Origin: Paraburkholderia franconis
Lineage (GTDB): Bacteria > Pseudomonadota > Gammaproteobacteria > Burkholderiales > Burkholderiaceae
Length of the DNA stretch: 64,000 bases
Assembly (NCBI RefSeq): GCF_009362735.1
Contig: NZ_WHNP01000026.1
Location: 58,409-122,408 of the forward strand
Direction: 5' to 3'
Shown: piece by piece, positions 17,872-27,231 of the stretch
How positions within the stretch are numbered: position 1 is the first letter of the stretch
How the letters are laid out: each line of letters opens with the position of its first letter
The notes under the pieces: model-generated
Databases searched by the model: none
What the model was told of the DNA's origin: nothing
The model's input: only the letters and a program-made list of their open reading frames with translations
Translations under genes and position numbers: made by a program

Positions 17872-18810
17872 CTAACGCTCCACCGGCGCGAACGGTTCGC
17901 CGACAATGGTGAGCGGAACCGCCTTAAACGCGGCTTCGAACGGATTCCGGTCTGGCGGTGCATCCGCATAAATAGCGCTGCGAAAAGCTTGTGAAAGTAT
18001 GCTCATCGTGAGCCGTGGGCTCGGCAGCGCGAATGCCAGCTCCACCGATCTGACAAGAAGCGAGCGTATCTCCCGCAGACGCCCGTCCGTTGCGAAGGCG
18101 AATGCACGCGTGAGTTCGCGGCTCGAGAGGTCGATCGAATCAAGGTTGCAGAACAACCGTTGAAAGCTTTTAAGGACACCTCTGAAGCGCTTCTCCGCCT
18201 CCTGGTCAGCTACCGAAAAGCGGTCGATTGAGATCACCTCGCGGAATCGACCGCGCAACTGGTCGTTCGTCTCGAGCAGACGAATCGTGCGAGGAATGCC
18301 AGCTAACACAAAGGAGATACCCGCCGCATCTGCGACGGTTTTAAGCCAGTCCGCAGCGTTATGACGCGTCTTTTCGCCTCCTCGGTCCACCAGATGGTTC
18401 GCCTCATCGAGGATAACGAGGCGAACCTTGCACGCACGTAGCAGGGATAGGAGCTGCACCTTGCGCTCCACAGCGTCCCCTTTGTTCCAGAACGGCGATT
18501 CCATGGCCTTCAGCAAAATTCCGGCGAGCGTCTTCGGCGTCGGTGCTTCGTCCAGCCTGACTAAAAGAATGGGGATTTCGGTGTAATCCTCGTGAATGAT
18601 CCTCGGATGGGACTTCTCGTATCGATTTAACAAGGTTGATTTACCTACGCCCGACTCACCGATGATGAAGAGGTGCGCGGGCTCCTCGTGCTCGCACTCG
18701 TACGAGTACAGTCGATCCAAGGCAGCGACGGTTGATTCGACGTGCGGGAAATTCACGAAGCATCGACGGATGGCCGCTACAATGACCGAAACATCGCTGT
18801 TTCCTTTCAT
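17872..18810 (-). CDS. tnsC: TnsC/TniB-type AAA+ ATPase
   Basis: 312 residues. Walker A is G51ESGVGKS58, Walker B is LVILDEANHL (D135, E136), and a sensor-like stretch SFVLAGIPRTIRL follows, as in TniB/TnsC ATPases. It is the target-DNA platform and regulator of the transposase, activated by TniQ. It starts 12 bp after the tnsB stop behind AGGAGA and is joined to tniQ by a 1-bp gap, which fixes the operon structure. Confidence 0.92.
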   Translation of the reverse strand: MKGNSDVSVIVAAIRRCFVNFPHVESTVAALDRLYSYECEHEEPAHLFIIGESGVGKSTLLNRYEKSHPRIIHEDYTEIPILLVRLDEAPTPKTLAGILLKAMESPFWNKGDAVERKVQLLSLLRACKVRLVILDEANHLVDRGGEKTRHNAADWLKTVADAAGISFVLAGIPRTIRLLETNDQLRGRFREVISIDRFSVADQEAEKRFRGVLKSFQRLFCNLDSIDLSSRELTRAFAFATDGRLREIRSLLVRSVELAFALPSPRLTMSILSQAFRSAIYADAPPDRNPFEAAFKAVPLTIVGEPFAPVER

Positions 18811-18822
18811 TTCGTCTCCTGG

Positions 18823-20739
18823 TTAAAGGACATCGATATTGAAGTCTTGAACGTCATCGTTTTCATTCCCGACCACAACGCTTCGCGGCACCGAAACGTC
18901 GCGTTGCTTCATTGGCTTATTGATGTTTCGAGACGCAGTGTCTGCTGTCCGTGCTCCACGCTTGCGCTTCTTGAGTTCCTTCGAGGCCATGGCTTCTTTT
19001 GCCTTCTGCCGGATTACCTCCTTCGCGTTCGCGCGCGTCCTGCGATACTCATCCTCGATGGCTTTCTTTGCCAATTTCGCCTGCTCAACTGTGAGACCGA
19101 CGTAATCGTCCTCTTTGTTGTCGGCGCGTATGTATGTATTGGCGATGGGGTCCCATACATGGATGTGACCGGCGTCGTGAAGCGGGTACTTGACGGTTAC
19201 TCGCGATTTCGGTGGTAGCAGACGCCGAAGACCCAGCAACTCAGGCGAAACATAGGTGAAGGTGTTCAGGTCAATGCCATAGTGTTGCAAGGCCGACTCC
19301 GCCAGTGCGCCCAGTTCTACCTCTACCTCGTCTGCATCAAGTTTCAGTTGTGGGGGGAAGGCTTGCGCACTCTCGTTCCAGACTTGAATTGGGCTGCGCC
19401 GGTTGAGCCCGCGATGAGGTCGAAGGTGGTAGTAGCTGGTGATCCATATGTGAATGATCTCGTTCACCTGGCCGAAGGTCAGACAGGCATCCTCTTCCGC
19501 TTTAAAGCCAACACGCTGGTGGATTTTTGCAAGAGTTGTCCCGGGCAGTTTATGGAAGAGGGAGTAGTTGAGCGTCTTCAGGAAGCGCTCGACGTGCGGT
19601 TTGTCATTCGGATCTCTGGACGCGGCGAATTCGAGAACTATGCCCAGACTAATCATTGCGTCTCTGAACGCGTCGGCGTGAAACTCTGTACCATTATCCG
19701 CGAGGATGCGCTCGAACCATCCGTAGCAATCCCAGCTTAGATGCAAGTCGGGAAAAAGTTCGGAAAGGTACGTCTTCGGCATCAGCGCATGACGGACGGC
19801 CTCGAAGACGCTGTGTGTGCCATAGCCGGCCAGGCTAAGCGAAAAGCCCAGCACGCAACGCGAGAACCTGTCCAATACAACAGTGATGATTGGCCTTCCA
19901 ATTGCGACGCCGTTTTCATCGGCCACCATGCAGTCGATGGGCGTATGGTCAATCTCAACCAGTTCGAGGATACGACTGACTTTGCGCGCGTACTTCTGAT
20001 CGGCAAATCGTCGTTGGGCTTCCCGCTCACCATATTTCGCGACCGCACGGTCGTAGGCGCTGATCTGGCTGATGCGTCTTTGAATCGTCCGAAAGGAGGG
20101 GACTCGCAGCCACTCGGATTCAACGCGTGTCGTATTCGCGTGCTGGATGACGAGGAAGACGGCATCGTACACGTCCTCCGCATTACAGCTCTTGCTGGCG
20201 AGATAGACTGACTCGATCTTCTCCTCAATAAGTGCCTCGACCGTGTCCAGCAGCCGCGATTTTCCGCGTCCGCCACGACGGTCGACGTTTGCAATGAGTG
20301 ATCGGATGTCCGCTTGCGCGATGATGTATCGTCGGCGCCAGCGATAGACCGTCGTGATGTGCGGTGGGCGCGGATCGTTCAACTCGATTGAGACGCTCTG
20401 TATCAGCCTGCGCAACTCCTTGTGATTCGCGCCAAACGCCTTCAGTCGTTCCAGGCGAACGAGATATTCGACGCGACGACGAGTATCAATCTTGCCTGGA
20501 TCGCACGCAGCGTCTGGCGAAACGTCTATGCTCGCCCTGATTGACGGCGCCCGAAATGTCCTCCCGATGCCTACGCGGAGATACCCGCGCATGTACTCTT
20601 CGCAGAGTTCGTCGCTAGTGCTCTTGACGTATTCGCCGGTAGCAGTGTTTTCGAGCTGGACAGTGCCTTCGATGGACCTGATGATCCGAAACTTCGCATC
20701 GCCACGAAAAACGATCTGGTCTTTCAGAAAAGTGCTCAT
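18823..20739 (-). CDS. tnsB: TnsB/TniA-type DDE transposase
   Basis: 638 residues from the ATG at 20739, which has GGGAGGA just upstream. A longer frame to 20841 would overlap tnsA deeply. N-terminal DNA-binding helices are followed by the RNase H-like core with D264 (VEIDHTPID), D348 (ILADNGTEF) and E384 (HVERFLKT), exactly the DD-35-E spacing, then a C-terminal beta-barrel and basic tail. It binds repeated sites at the element ends and joins 3' ends to the target. The frame is intact, so the transposase may be active. Confidence 0.93.
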   Translation of the reverse strand: MSTFLKDQIVFRGDAKFRIIRSIEGTVQLENTATGEYVKSTSDELCEEYMRGYLRVGIGRTFRAPSIRASIDVSPDAACDPGKIDTRRRVEYLVRLERLKAFGANHKELRRLIQSVSIELNDPRPPHITTVYRWRRRYIIAQADIRSLIANVDRRGGRGKSRLLDTVEALIEEKIESVYLASKSCNAEDVYDAVFLVIQHANTTRVESEWLRVPSFRTIQRRISQISAYDRAVAKYGEREAQRRFADQKYARKVSRILELVEIDHTPIDCMVADENGVAIGRPIITVVLDRFSRCVLGFSLSLAGYGTHSVFEAVRHALMPKTYLSELFPDLHLSWDCYGWFERILADNGTEFHADAFRDAMISLGIVLEFAASRDPNDKPHVERFLKTLNYSLFHKLPGTTLAKIHQRVGFKAEEDACLTFGQVNEIIHIWITSYYHLRPHRGLNRRSPIQVWNESAQAFPPQLKLDADEVEVELGALAESALQHYGIDLNTFTYVSPELLGLRRLLPPKSRVTVKYPLHDAGHIHVWDPIANTYIRADNKEDDYVGLTVEQAKLAKKAIEDEYRRTRANAKEVIRQKAKEAMASKELKKRKRGARTADTASRNINKPMKQRDVSVPRSVVVGNENDDVQDFNIDVL

Positions 20740-20750
20740 CGATTCCTCCC

Positions 20751-21440
20751 TCAGCGCTGTTCGGCAGGAAGCAGGTCGTCGGGATCCCGGCGCATGACTC
20801 GTGCGAGCAACTCGTCGCACTGTCGCTGGGCGGACTGCCATCGTTCAAGCATCGCGGGGCCAGGGCTGGTTCCGCGTTCTGGATCCCAAAGCGTCGGGTC
20901 GATGTTGGACCGATAGCGGCCTCTCGGCGGGCGGGCGCGTAGCAACTCGCGGATCTCGTTCAGCAGGTGGCTCGCTGCGAGTTCGCTCTCAAGTAGGAAT
21001 CGGAGTACGTGGCCTTCGCTTCGTAGATGGTCGACTGCGCGTCGCAGTCGGGCAACGGTGTCACCGTCGGACGTCAACGCCTTGTCGTATTTCACTTCGA
21101 AGTAGGTCGTGCCTACGGCTGACCGAGTGGCGATATCCGGGGTATATCGGCGTGACGCATCGCTGTCACAGAATTCAAAGACCGTCGGTTGCGTCTCGAT
21201 ATGCGTGATCGATGTCGCGATCTCCAGTACGAGCAGCGCCATCTCTTCGGCGAGGCTCTCGAACTCGGCCGGCTTCGCGGCTTTCCGGCTAGGAAACACA
21301 CCACGGACGCCGCGACCTGATCGGGTCACGATTCGACGCACGCGACGGGGCTGCGCGATTTGCCACTCCGAAATCATGTCATTGCGGATTTCACTGCAGG
21401 AACGTTTGCGGTTCGTAGGCATGAGCATGCTCCTGCGCAC
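20751..21440 (-). CDS. tnsA: TnsA-type endonuclease
   Basis: 229 residues. The restriction-enzyme-like core shows E61 (FESLAEEM), D102 (YTPDIAT) and E115-x-K117 (YFEVKYD), the catalytic pattern of TnsA. TnsA cuts the 5' ends so that transposition is cut-and-paste rather than replicative. It is the first gene of the leftward tns operon. The start is uncertain: Met1, Met5 and Met7 lie close together. The C-terminal tail (SAQRQCDELLARVMR) probably contacts TnsB or TnsC. Confidence 0.88.
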   Translation of the reverse strand: MRRSMLMPTNRKRSCSEIRNDMISEWQIAQPRRVRRIVTRSGRGVRGVFPSRKAAKPAEFESLAEEMALLVLEIATSITHIETQPTVFEFCDSDASRRYTPDIATRSAVGTTYFEVKYDKALTSDGDTVARLRRAVDHLRSEGHVLRFLLESELAASHLLNEIRELLRARPPRGRYRSNIDPTLWDPERGTSPGPAMLERWQSAQRQCDELLARVMRRDPDDLLPAEQR

Positions 21441-21836
21441 CGAGCAACGGCGCGCAAATGAAAAATGGCACTTGGAGGCAATTGGTGGTCATCGCGTAGC
21501 AGTCCGTCTACGCACGCGTCTGACAGCATTCCCTCGGTGAAAGCGTCGCGATGGCTTGTAGACCGCCGCGATCACGTTCTGTTGGCTAGTCCAAAAGTTC
21601 GTTCCTCCCCTTCGTGTCTGACGCAATGACTTGGCGGCACCGAACAGACATGTGTTTCGCGCGCCCGCAGTGCTGAACGGGGGCGTACAAATGCCTGCCT
21701 CTGGCAATGCAGACGCGCGCGGTCACTGGACGAACAAGAGGGGAGTTGACTTCGGGACAGCCGGGAGCAATACTCAATGCGCCAACAGTGAGTATTAGCT
21801 CTACGGAGCCCGGAGCAACGTCTCTTGTTCTCCACG
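21441..21836. other. Non-coding region upstream of tnsA
   Basis: This should contain the tns operon promoter. Visible structure is a perfect 8-bp inverted repeat at 21769-21796 and two similar 11-mers, GCCGGGAGCAA (21759) and GCCCGGAGCAA (21807). Partly related GTCTGAC-nGCAtT motifs occur at about 21519 and 21617. I found no convincing TGT-ended transposon terminus here. No ORF is supported. Confidence 0.4.
21769..21796. repeat. 8-bp inverted repeat, candidate operator
   Basis: AATACTCA and TGAGTATT are perfect complements separated by 12 bp. It lies between the terminator of the XRE gene and tnsA. It could be an operator for the XRE protein or for the transposition operon. There is no T-run, so it is not a terminator. 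Confidence 0.4.
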
Positions 21837-21864
21837 AAAAGGCGAGCGCTTAGCTCGCCTTTTT
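21837..21864. terminator. Bidirectional rho-independent terminator
   Basis: AAAAGGCGAGC, loop GCTTA, then GCTCGCCTTTT plus extra T. The A-run on one side and T-run on the other let it work on both strands. For the leftward XRE gene (stop at 21876) it lies 12 bp downstream. Confidence 0.8.
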
Positions 21865-21875
21865 GCTTTTCTGTC

Positions 21876-22319
21876 TCACTCCATTTCCGTGTCCTCCATC
21901 TGTTTGATCGGTCGGTCTCTACGCCGCTTGATACGAAGCCTGTCGGGCTTGTGATCATCGAGCGACTCGCCAGTCATTCGCGCGGTTTGGCGGAAAATCT
22001 CGATCTGAGCTGGGCAAAGGTGGTCCATCGCCCTGCGAATTTCATTCAGGGCCTCATACAGCGCTCGCGGCGCGTCAGCAGGGATTTCGATCGTTCGGCA
22101 TGAGTCTTCCCATGCCTGTAGCAATTCTTCAGCGTCTTGATCGCGCAGGCTCAGAACTTCGACAAGCTTCAGCACAAATTCGCGCGTCGGCCGCCCTTTG
22201 CGCCCCACTTCCAGAGACGAGAGGTACGACTGTTCGTATCCGAGCTTTTCGGCGAGGTCGGATTGCCTTAGGTTGCTGCGCAGGCGGAACTCGTGAAGAA
22301 GGATGCTGAACGGACTCAT
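21876..22319 (-). CDS. XRE-family regulator, divergent to the Dpd modification operon
   Basis: 147 residues. An N-terminal Cro/C1 helix-turn-helix is present (RSNLRQSDLAEKLGYEQSYLS, then SLEVGRKGRPTREFVLKLVEVL, about residues 14-56). The C-terminal part is helical, charged and unassigned. It is transcribed away from dpdC with a 470-bp spacer, the usual position of a regulator controlling a modification-restriction operon, perhaps delaying restriction until modification is complete (inference). Confidence 0.8.
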   Translation of the reverse strand: MSPFSILLHEFRLRSNLRQSDLAEKLGYEQSYLSSLEVGRKGRPTREFVLKLVEVLSLRDQDAEELLQAWEDSCRTIEIPADAPRALYEALNEIRRAMDHLCPAQIEIFRQTARMTGESLDDHKPDRLRIKRRRDRPIKQMEDTEME

Positions 22320-22788
22320 GTAACCCAGTGCGGTGATCAGTTGGTCTAGGAATGGTGCTACAAGTTTTTCTGTTAGTCCATCATAAGTTGTTGATTTTTA
22401 AGTGCTTTTTTATTGATACGTGTTATGTATTGTCAGCAGCGACGACAAGCTATTGATTTTCTGGGATTTTTTCAACGCTTCTATCCATGGCAGCTTTCCA
22501 TCGATTCTTTCAGTATCGATTTATTGCTCGATCCAGCGGACCCAGACGCAACGCGGTACCCATTGTCTGGCACATCCCCCGCCAAGACTCAGCACCAGGC
22601 CATATCGCCCTTTCTGTCTGCTGGACTAGTCCCGCAAATTTTTTCGGCACCGTTGCGTCGGAGCTGCACACCAGCTTGACATTTTGATAATTTTGAGCGT
22701 TGCTGGTACTTGTTCGTGATAAATGCGACACTGTCAAACTGATAAGTTTGCAGTTTTCTGGAGAGAAATTACAACCGTGGGTGCAGTT
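22320..22788 (+). promoter_or_regulatory. Divergent control region of the Dpd operon
   Basis: A non-coding spacer that is clearly richer in A+T than its surroundings. A consensus TTGACA -35 hexamer lies at 22676-22681 but lacks a good -10 at 17 bp. A perfect 6-bp inverted repeat, CAAACT-gata-AGTTTG, lies at 22735-22750 just upstream of dpdC and could bind the XRE regulator. GATAAATGCGACACTG (about 22717-22732) resembles one unit of the repeats next to gyrB, in inverted orientation. No ORF is supported. Confidence 0.4.
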
Positions 22789-23724
22789 ATGAGTCGCAAA
22801 TTGATTGTTGTTACTAACTGCACAAACCGAAAGCGTGTCGGTGGCGACGCTATCACCCTTACCGCTACGAAGATGAAAGGGTCTCTGTCATCGGTAGCAA
22901 CTCTTTGGGCCAAGGCGATCAGGCAAGCGCGCCCCTCAGGGCAAGCCCAAGACATCTACATGGGTCGTGCCTTTTCTGAGGCTCGACAGGTTACTGCCAT
23001 GCTGGATGGCAGTCTGCACGTTATTTCTGCGGGACTCGGTGTCATTCGAGGCGAGGACGCGATCCCTGCCTACAATCTGACCGTCGCTGAAGGTGCTAAT
23101 TCACTGAAGCCGCTGCTAGCACATCTGGGCAAGAATCCGAGTGACTGGTGGGCCGCGTTGACGGCAGAACTGGGTGAGCCTCGCTCTGTCCGCGCATTGC
23201 TCGAAAGCAATGCGGACGCTCTCGTACTGTTCGCGCTACCCGGAAGCTACATAGCGCTGATCACTGAAGAACTTTCATCCCTGAAGCCAAATCAACTCCG
23301 TCGCCTCAGGATCGTTACGTCTGTTCGTGGCCAGTCACTTGTTCCCGAGCGTGCTCGCCATGTCGTACTGCCCTATGACGAGCGCCTGGAAGGCTCGTCA
23401 TACGCTGGTACGCGCACCGACTTCCCGCAGCGTGCGCTGCGCCATTTCGTTGAGGTCCTGTCCGGGCATCGTCTTCCTCTAGATGACGCTAGGGCAGCTG
23501 TATCTGCAGCGATGCTCGCACTAAAGAAACCTGTCATTCCGGTGCGGGAACGCAAAACTGACAGTGAAATTCTGGCGCTACTACGTAAAAACTGGCGTCG
23601 GTTTGATGGCACATCTTCACGGTTACTCCGATATCTACGAGATGAGGCACTCGTTGCCTGCGAGCAGTCGCGGTTCCGGGCTCTGTGGAGCCATCTCCAA
23701 CAAGATCTGAGCACTAAGGGCTGA
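22789..23724 (+). CDS. dpdC: YaaA/DUF6884-like protein, probable DpdC
   Basis: 311 residues from the ATG at 22789; an in-frame GTG at 22777 has a better-spaced GGAGAG and could be the real start. The N-terminus (KLIVVTNCTNRKR) and the HVISAGLGVIRGEDAIPAYNLTV segment resemble the YaaA/DUF6884 fold, in which such motifs form the active-site rim. In the Dpd pathway DpdC is needed to turn the preQ0 base in DNA into the amide dADG. Position at the head of the modification operon, followed by dpdB and dpdA, fits that role. The dpdC assignment rests on context and a weak motif match. Confidence 0.6.
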   Translation: MSRKLIVVTNCTNRKRVGGDAITLTATKMKGSLSSVATLWAKAIRQARPSGQAQDIYMGRAFSEARQVTAMLDGSLHVISAGLGVIRGEDAIPAYNLTVAEGANSLKPLLAHLGKNPSDWWAALTAELGEPRSVRALLESNADALVLFALPGSYIALITEELSSLKPNQLRRLRIVTSVRGQSLVPERARHVVLPYDERLEGSSYAGTRTDFPQRALRHFVEVLSGHRLPLDDARAAVSAAMLALKKPVIPVRERKTDSEILALLRKNWRRFDGTSSRLLRYLRDEALVACEQSRFRALWSHLQQDLSTKG

Positions 23725-23731
23725 CGCCACC

Positions 23732-24853
23732 ATGGCCAGAAAGGAAATCGTCGTACGTGCCTTGCGCACGACCCAAGGCGAAGGACTGGACGTTTATGCC
23801 TTTTTCATTCAGGGCGCAGACATAGTCAAAGTCGCAGACATTTCGCGGGTGGAGCGTGACGAGTCTGACGAACTCAAGGGATTTCAGCGCCCGGAGATCC
23901 GTTCACATGTGAAGGGCATCGTCGACTACCTGAATCAGGGAAACGTACTTTTCCCGAACGCGATTATCTTGGCAATGTCTCCCGCGATTCACTTCGCAGC
24001 AGCTCGAGGCACGAAACCGACCGGCGACCAAGGCATTGCGCAAGCGGGTACTTTGACAATCCCTGCTTACGACGAGGGGCAACGAGTCGCCTGGATTGTT
24101 GACGGACAGCAACGTTCGCTTGCTCTAGCTCAGACAGAGAGAAAAGGCATTCCCGTACCGGTCATTGGCTTCGTTTCCGATAGCCTGGAAATTCAGCGCG
24201 AACAGTTCATTCTGGTTAACAAGGCCAAACCGCTACCGACCCGACTGATCAACGAACTACTCCCAGAAACCCGCGGCATTTTACTGCCCCGGGAATTGAG
24301 TGCGCGTAAGGTTCCGTCGGAAATTTGTAACCTGCTCAACCGCGATCCCGAGTCCCCCTTCTATAAGCTGATAAAGCGCATTTCGGAAAAAAGCAGCAGT
24401 ACCAGCGTGATTACTGACACAGCAGTTATCACCATGATCCGCAACAGCATGAACAATCCGCTGGGTGCGCTCGCCCCCTACAAGTCAAGTGGTCGGGATG
24501 GCGTGGATGTTGAAGGTATGTACCACGTCCTCATGACCTATTGGTCCGCTGTGCGGGACGTATTTCCAGAAGCGTGGGGCGCCGATCCGCGACGCAGTCG
24601 CCTGATGCATTCGGCGGGTATTGAAGCGATGGGAGTGTTAATGGACCGGATCTACGCCCGTCTATCAGGACTTGGCGAGGATTACAAGACGGTGCGCAGG
24701 GAGTTGGAAAAAATGGCATCGGCCTGTCGCTGGACCAAAGGCACGTGGGAATCACTGGGTCTTGGTTGGAATGAAATTCAGAACACGCATCGCGATATCA
24801 GAAAACTACAGGACGCGCTCGTCCGAGCTTACACCGGCACCATGAAACAATGA
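23732..24853 (+). CDS. dpdB: DpdB: DndB-like DGQHR-domain protein (first copy)
   Basis: 373 residues. The family motif is D124-G-Q-Q-R128 (WIVDGQQRSLAL), followed by QFILVNKAKPLPTRLINELLPE, as in DGQHR/DndB-type proteins. In the Salmonella system DpdB is required together with DpdA to place preQ0 in DNA and is thought to be an ATPase or adaptor. It overlaps dpdA by ATGA. A second, homologous copy follows dpdA, which is unusual. Confidence 0.85.
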   Translation: MARKEIVVRALRTTQGEGLDVYAFFIQGADIVKVADISRVERDESDELKGFQRPEIRSHVKGIVDYLNQGNVLFPNAIILAMSPAIHFAAARGTKPTGDQGIAQAGTLTIPAYDEGQRVAWIVDGQQRSLALAQTERKGIPVPVIGFVSDSLEIQREQFILVNKAKPLPTRLINELLPETRGILLPRELSARKVPSEICNLLNRDPESPFYKLIKRISEKSSSTSVITDTAVITMIRNSMNNPLGALAPYKSSGRDGVDVEGMYHVLMTYWSAVRDVFPEAWGADPRRSRLMHSAGIEAMGVLMDRIYARLSGLGEDYKTVRRELEKMASACRWTKGTWESLGLGWNEIQNTHRDIRKLQDALVRAYTGTMKQ

Positions 24854-26145
24854 AATTTCTTTACTCCGATACTCAGGACTATGTTGATCCAGGGTATGAC
24901 TTCATAAACGATGTGAATGCACCCGGTCGGCGTCGCTACTGGGATGACATGTATGCACATGAACTCATGGCACCAGCTCCCTACGATGGACTGTTGGTCT
25001 CCATGAGCGCCGTCCGTCAAGCTGCCGGCGTGGCAAAGTCCAAAGTGCGTTATTCGACTGCCGAAGAACAGCGGATGTTGCGCGATGGCGTACGCAAATT
25101 CTTGCGATACGGTGGGCCCAAATTCAAGGACGCGATGGTTCTCGGCGACTGCGGGGCTTTTGCCTATGCTGACAGCAAAGCCCCTGCCTATCCCCCACAG
25201 GAAGTAGTCGAGTTCTATTCAGATGCAGGCTTCACCCACGGAGTGTCGCCGGACCATATTATTTTCGACTGTTTAACGGACAACCCTCCAGCCAGCGAAA
25301 TGGCTCCAGGAATCTTAGAGCGCTTCGAGATCACTCTTGGGAATGCGGAGGAATTTCTGTCCCTCACGGAAGCCGAGAATTGTCCCTTTGAACCTCTGGG
25401 CGCGGTCCAAGGCTGGTCGCCGGCGAGTATGGCGGATGCCGCAGTCCGTCTTGAAAAGATGGGATATCGCTATTTGGCGATTGGAGGGCTTGTTCCGCTT
25501 AAGGTCGATGTCATCAAGCATGTTTTGCGTGCACTGCGCGATGCCATCAAGCCGGAAACGAACATACATCTGCTCGGATTCGCCAAGGCTGACAGTATTC
25601 ATCAGTTTACGAACTTCGGAATAACCAGTTTCGACTCAACGTCTCCGCTCATCCGAGCTTTCAAGGATGCCAAGGCGAACTACTACATGGAGTCCCCAAA
25701 AGGAGGACTGGACTATTACGCGGCAATCCGCATCCCGCAGGCAATCGAGAATCCGCGACTGATGCAGGGCATCAAGCGCGGGATCTTTAGTGCTGAGGAT
25801 CTCCAGAAGCGGGAACAGAAAGCCCTAGCTGCATTGCGCAAGTTCGATAGCGGCAGCGGGAAGGCCACCGAGGCCCTCGATGCGGTCATGGATTACCAGC
25901 AGTTTCTGACACTCGGTGACGGTCTCCCGATTGAAAAGCACGAGAAGGAACTCATGAAAATGCGAACGCTCGTCGAACGCACGCTCGATGAGGCGCCGTG
26001 GAAACGTTGTAACTGTTCAGTTTGCATCAAGGCAGGCGTCGAAGTCATCATCTTCCGCTCGAGCAATCGAAACAAACGCCGAGGGTTCCATAACCTAGGC
26101 GTTTATCACAAACACGTACAACGTACTCTGGAGAATCATCGGTGA
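24850..26145 (+). CDS. dpdA: DpdA: DNA-guanine transglycosylase for 7-deazaguanine insertion
   Basis: 431 residues with the TGT-superfamily fold. D100 in LGDCGAFAY corresponds to the general acid/base of DSGGFQ in tRNA-guanine transglycosylase. D262 in ITSFDSTSPL fits the nucleophile. The zinc site is C387-x-C389-x2-C392...H414 (CNCSVC, later GFHNLGVY), matching the CxCxxC-H site of TGTs. DpdA exchanges guanine in DNA for preQ0. It overlaps both flanking dpdB genes (ATGA and GTGA), indicating a co-translated complex. Confidence 0.92.
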   Translation: MKFLYSDTQDYVDPGYDFINDVNAPGRRRYWDDMYAHELMAPAPYDGLLVSMSAVRQAAGVAKSKVRYSTAEEQRMLRDGVRKFLRYGGPKFKDAMVLGDCGAFAYADSKAPAYPPQEVVEFYSDAGFTHGVSPDHIIFDCLTDNPPASEMAPGILERFEITLGNAEEFLSLTEAENCPFEPLGAVQGWSPASMADAAVRLEKMGYRYLAIGGLVPLKVDVIKHVLRALRDAIKPETNIHLLGFAKADSIHQFTNFGITSFDSTSPLIRAFKDAKANYYMESPKGGLDYYAAIRIPQAIENPRLMQGIKRGIFSAEDLQKREQKALAALRKFDSGSGKATEALDAVMDYQQFLTLGDGLPIEKHEKELMKMRTLVERTLDEAPWKRCNCSVCIKAGVEVIIFRSSNRNKRRGFHNLGVYHKHVQRTLENHR

Positions 26146-27218
26146 GCGTCTACCGATTCAAGGCAATTCGTGCATCACAAGCTCCCCAGCACGATGTCTT
26201 CACATTTGCGGCTACCCCTGAACAAATCTGGTCTTTTGCGGAGATCGAACGCGTAGGCCGGGAAGAGGACGGCCAATTGCGCGGCTTTCAACGCCATCAG
26301 ATAGCCTCGCATATCAAAGAGATTCGGGATTATCTGAGGCGTGAAGATGCGCTTCTCCCGAACGCACTTATCGTTGCTTTCATCGGCGGTGTCAAGGTGA
26401 AGGACAAAGGTGACGGCGTTGTGGACATCGAGATCAAAGTTGCTGATAGCAAACCTGGCTTCGTCGTGGACGGCCAGCAACGACTAAGCGCATTGTCAGG
26501 AATTACGAAACCCGGCTTCCAAGTTTTCGTGTCCGCGCTTATTTGCAAAGACTACAACGAACTGCGGCAGCAGTTTGTCTTGATCAATAACACCCGTCCA
26601 CTGCCCAAGACACTCATTTATGAGTTGCTGCCGACCGTCGAAGGCTTACCGGAGCGCTTTACCGCACGTAAGTTTGCTGCACGCATTGTCGACAGACTGA
26701 ACTTTACTCGTGGTTCCTCGCTATACGGAGAAATCCGTCAGCATACGAACCCCAAGGGGATTTTAAGCGATACGGCTATGCAGAAACTCGTGATGAACTC
26801 AGCCTCCGACGGTGCGATTCGCGAGTTCATCAAAGACGGAGATTTCGAGAATCGGGCGTACAAATTTGTGAATGCCTTCTTCGAGGCAGTTATCACTGTC
26901 TTTGGAAGCGAATGGATTGGTATGAGCCCCAAGACGTCCCGCCTGCGCCACGGTGCTGGCGTCGTAGCGATGGGATTCGTGATGGAGTTTCTCTATTCCA
27001 GTGAGGGTGCCACCACGCGGACGGAGTTTGAGCATGGTCTCACACTTCTGAAGGAGTACACCGCATGGACGAGCGGTCAGTGGAAACTCGCTCCGGACGA
27101 CGAACGTCCGTGGAATGGTATCCAGAACACGCCGAGCGACATCGATCTGCTAACCAACTATCTCGTTCGCTCCATGAAGCGTGCGCTGCGCAAGCCACGC
27201 CAAGTTGCCAACTCGTAA
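26142..27218 (+). CDS. Second DpdB-like DGQHR-domain protein
   Basis: 358 residues from a GTG that overlaps the dpdA stop (GTGA). The motif is D110-G-Q-Q-R114 (FVVDGQQRLSAL), then FVLINNTRPLPKTLIYELLP and a C-terminal half (SRLRHGAGVVAMGFVMEFLY) that parallels the first DpdB (SRLMHSAGIEAMGVLMDRIY). The two are clearly paralogues. They may form a heteromer around DpdA or read different sequence contexts. Confidence 0.85.
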   Translation: MSVYRFKAIRASQAPQHDVFTFAATPEQIWSFAEIERVGREEDGQLRGFQRHQIASHIKEIRDYLRREDALLPNALIVAFIGGVKVKDKGDGVVDIEIKVADSKPGFVVDGQQRLSALSGITKPGFQVFVSALICKDYNELRQQFVLINNTRPLPKTLIYELLPTVEGLPERFTARKFAARIVDRLNFTRGSSLYGEIRQHTNPKGILSDTAMQKLVMNSASDGAIREFIKDGDFENRAYKFVNAFFEAVITVFGSEWIGMSPKTSRLRHGAGVVAMGFVMEFLYSSEGATTRTEFEHGLTLLKEYTAWTSGQWKLAPDDERPWNGIQNTPSDIDLLTNYLVRSMKRALRKPRQVANS

Positions 27219-27231
27219 GCGAGGTGCACGG

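Noticed and set aside
21441..21836. Region upstream of tnsA as the transposon right end
   Set aside because: This is the usual place for the end, but I found no TGT terminus and no array of related sites, only weak partial repeats. The possibility is left open.
22711..22732. TGCGACAC motif upstream of dpdC as a further transposon end site
   Set aside because: A single partial match (GATAAATGCGAC) without neighbouring units is too weak to call an end.
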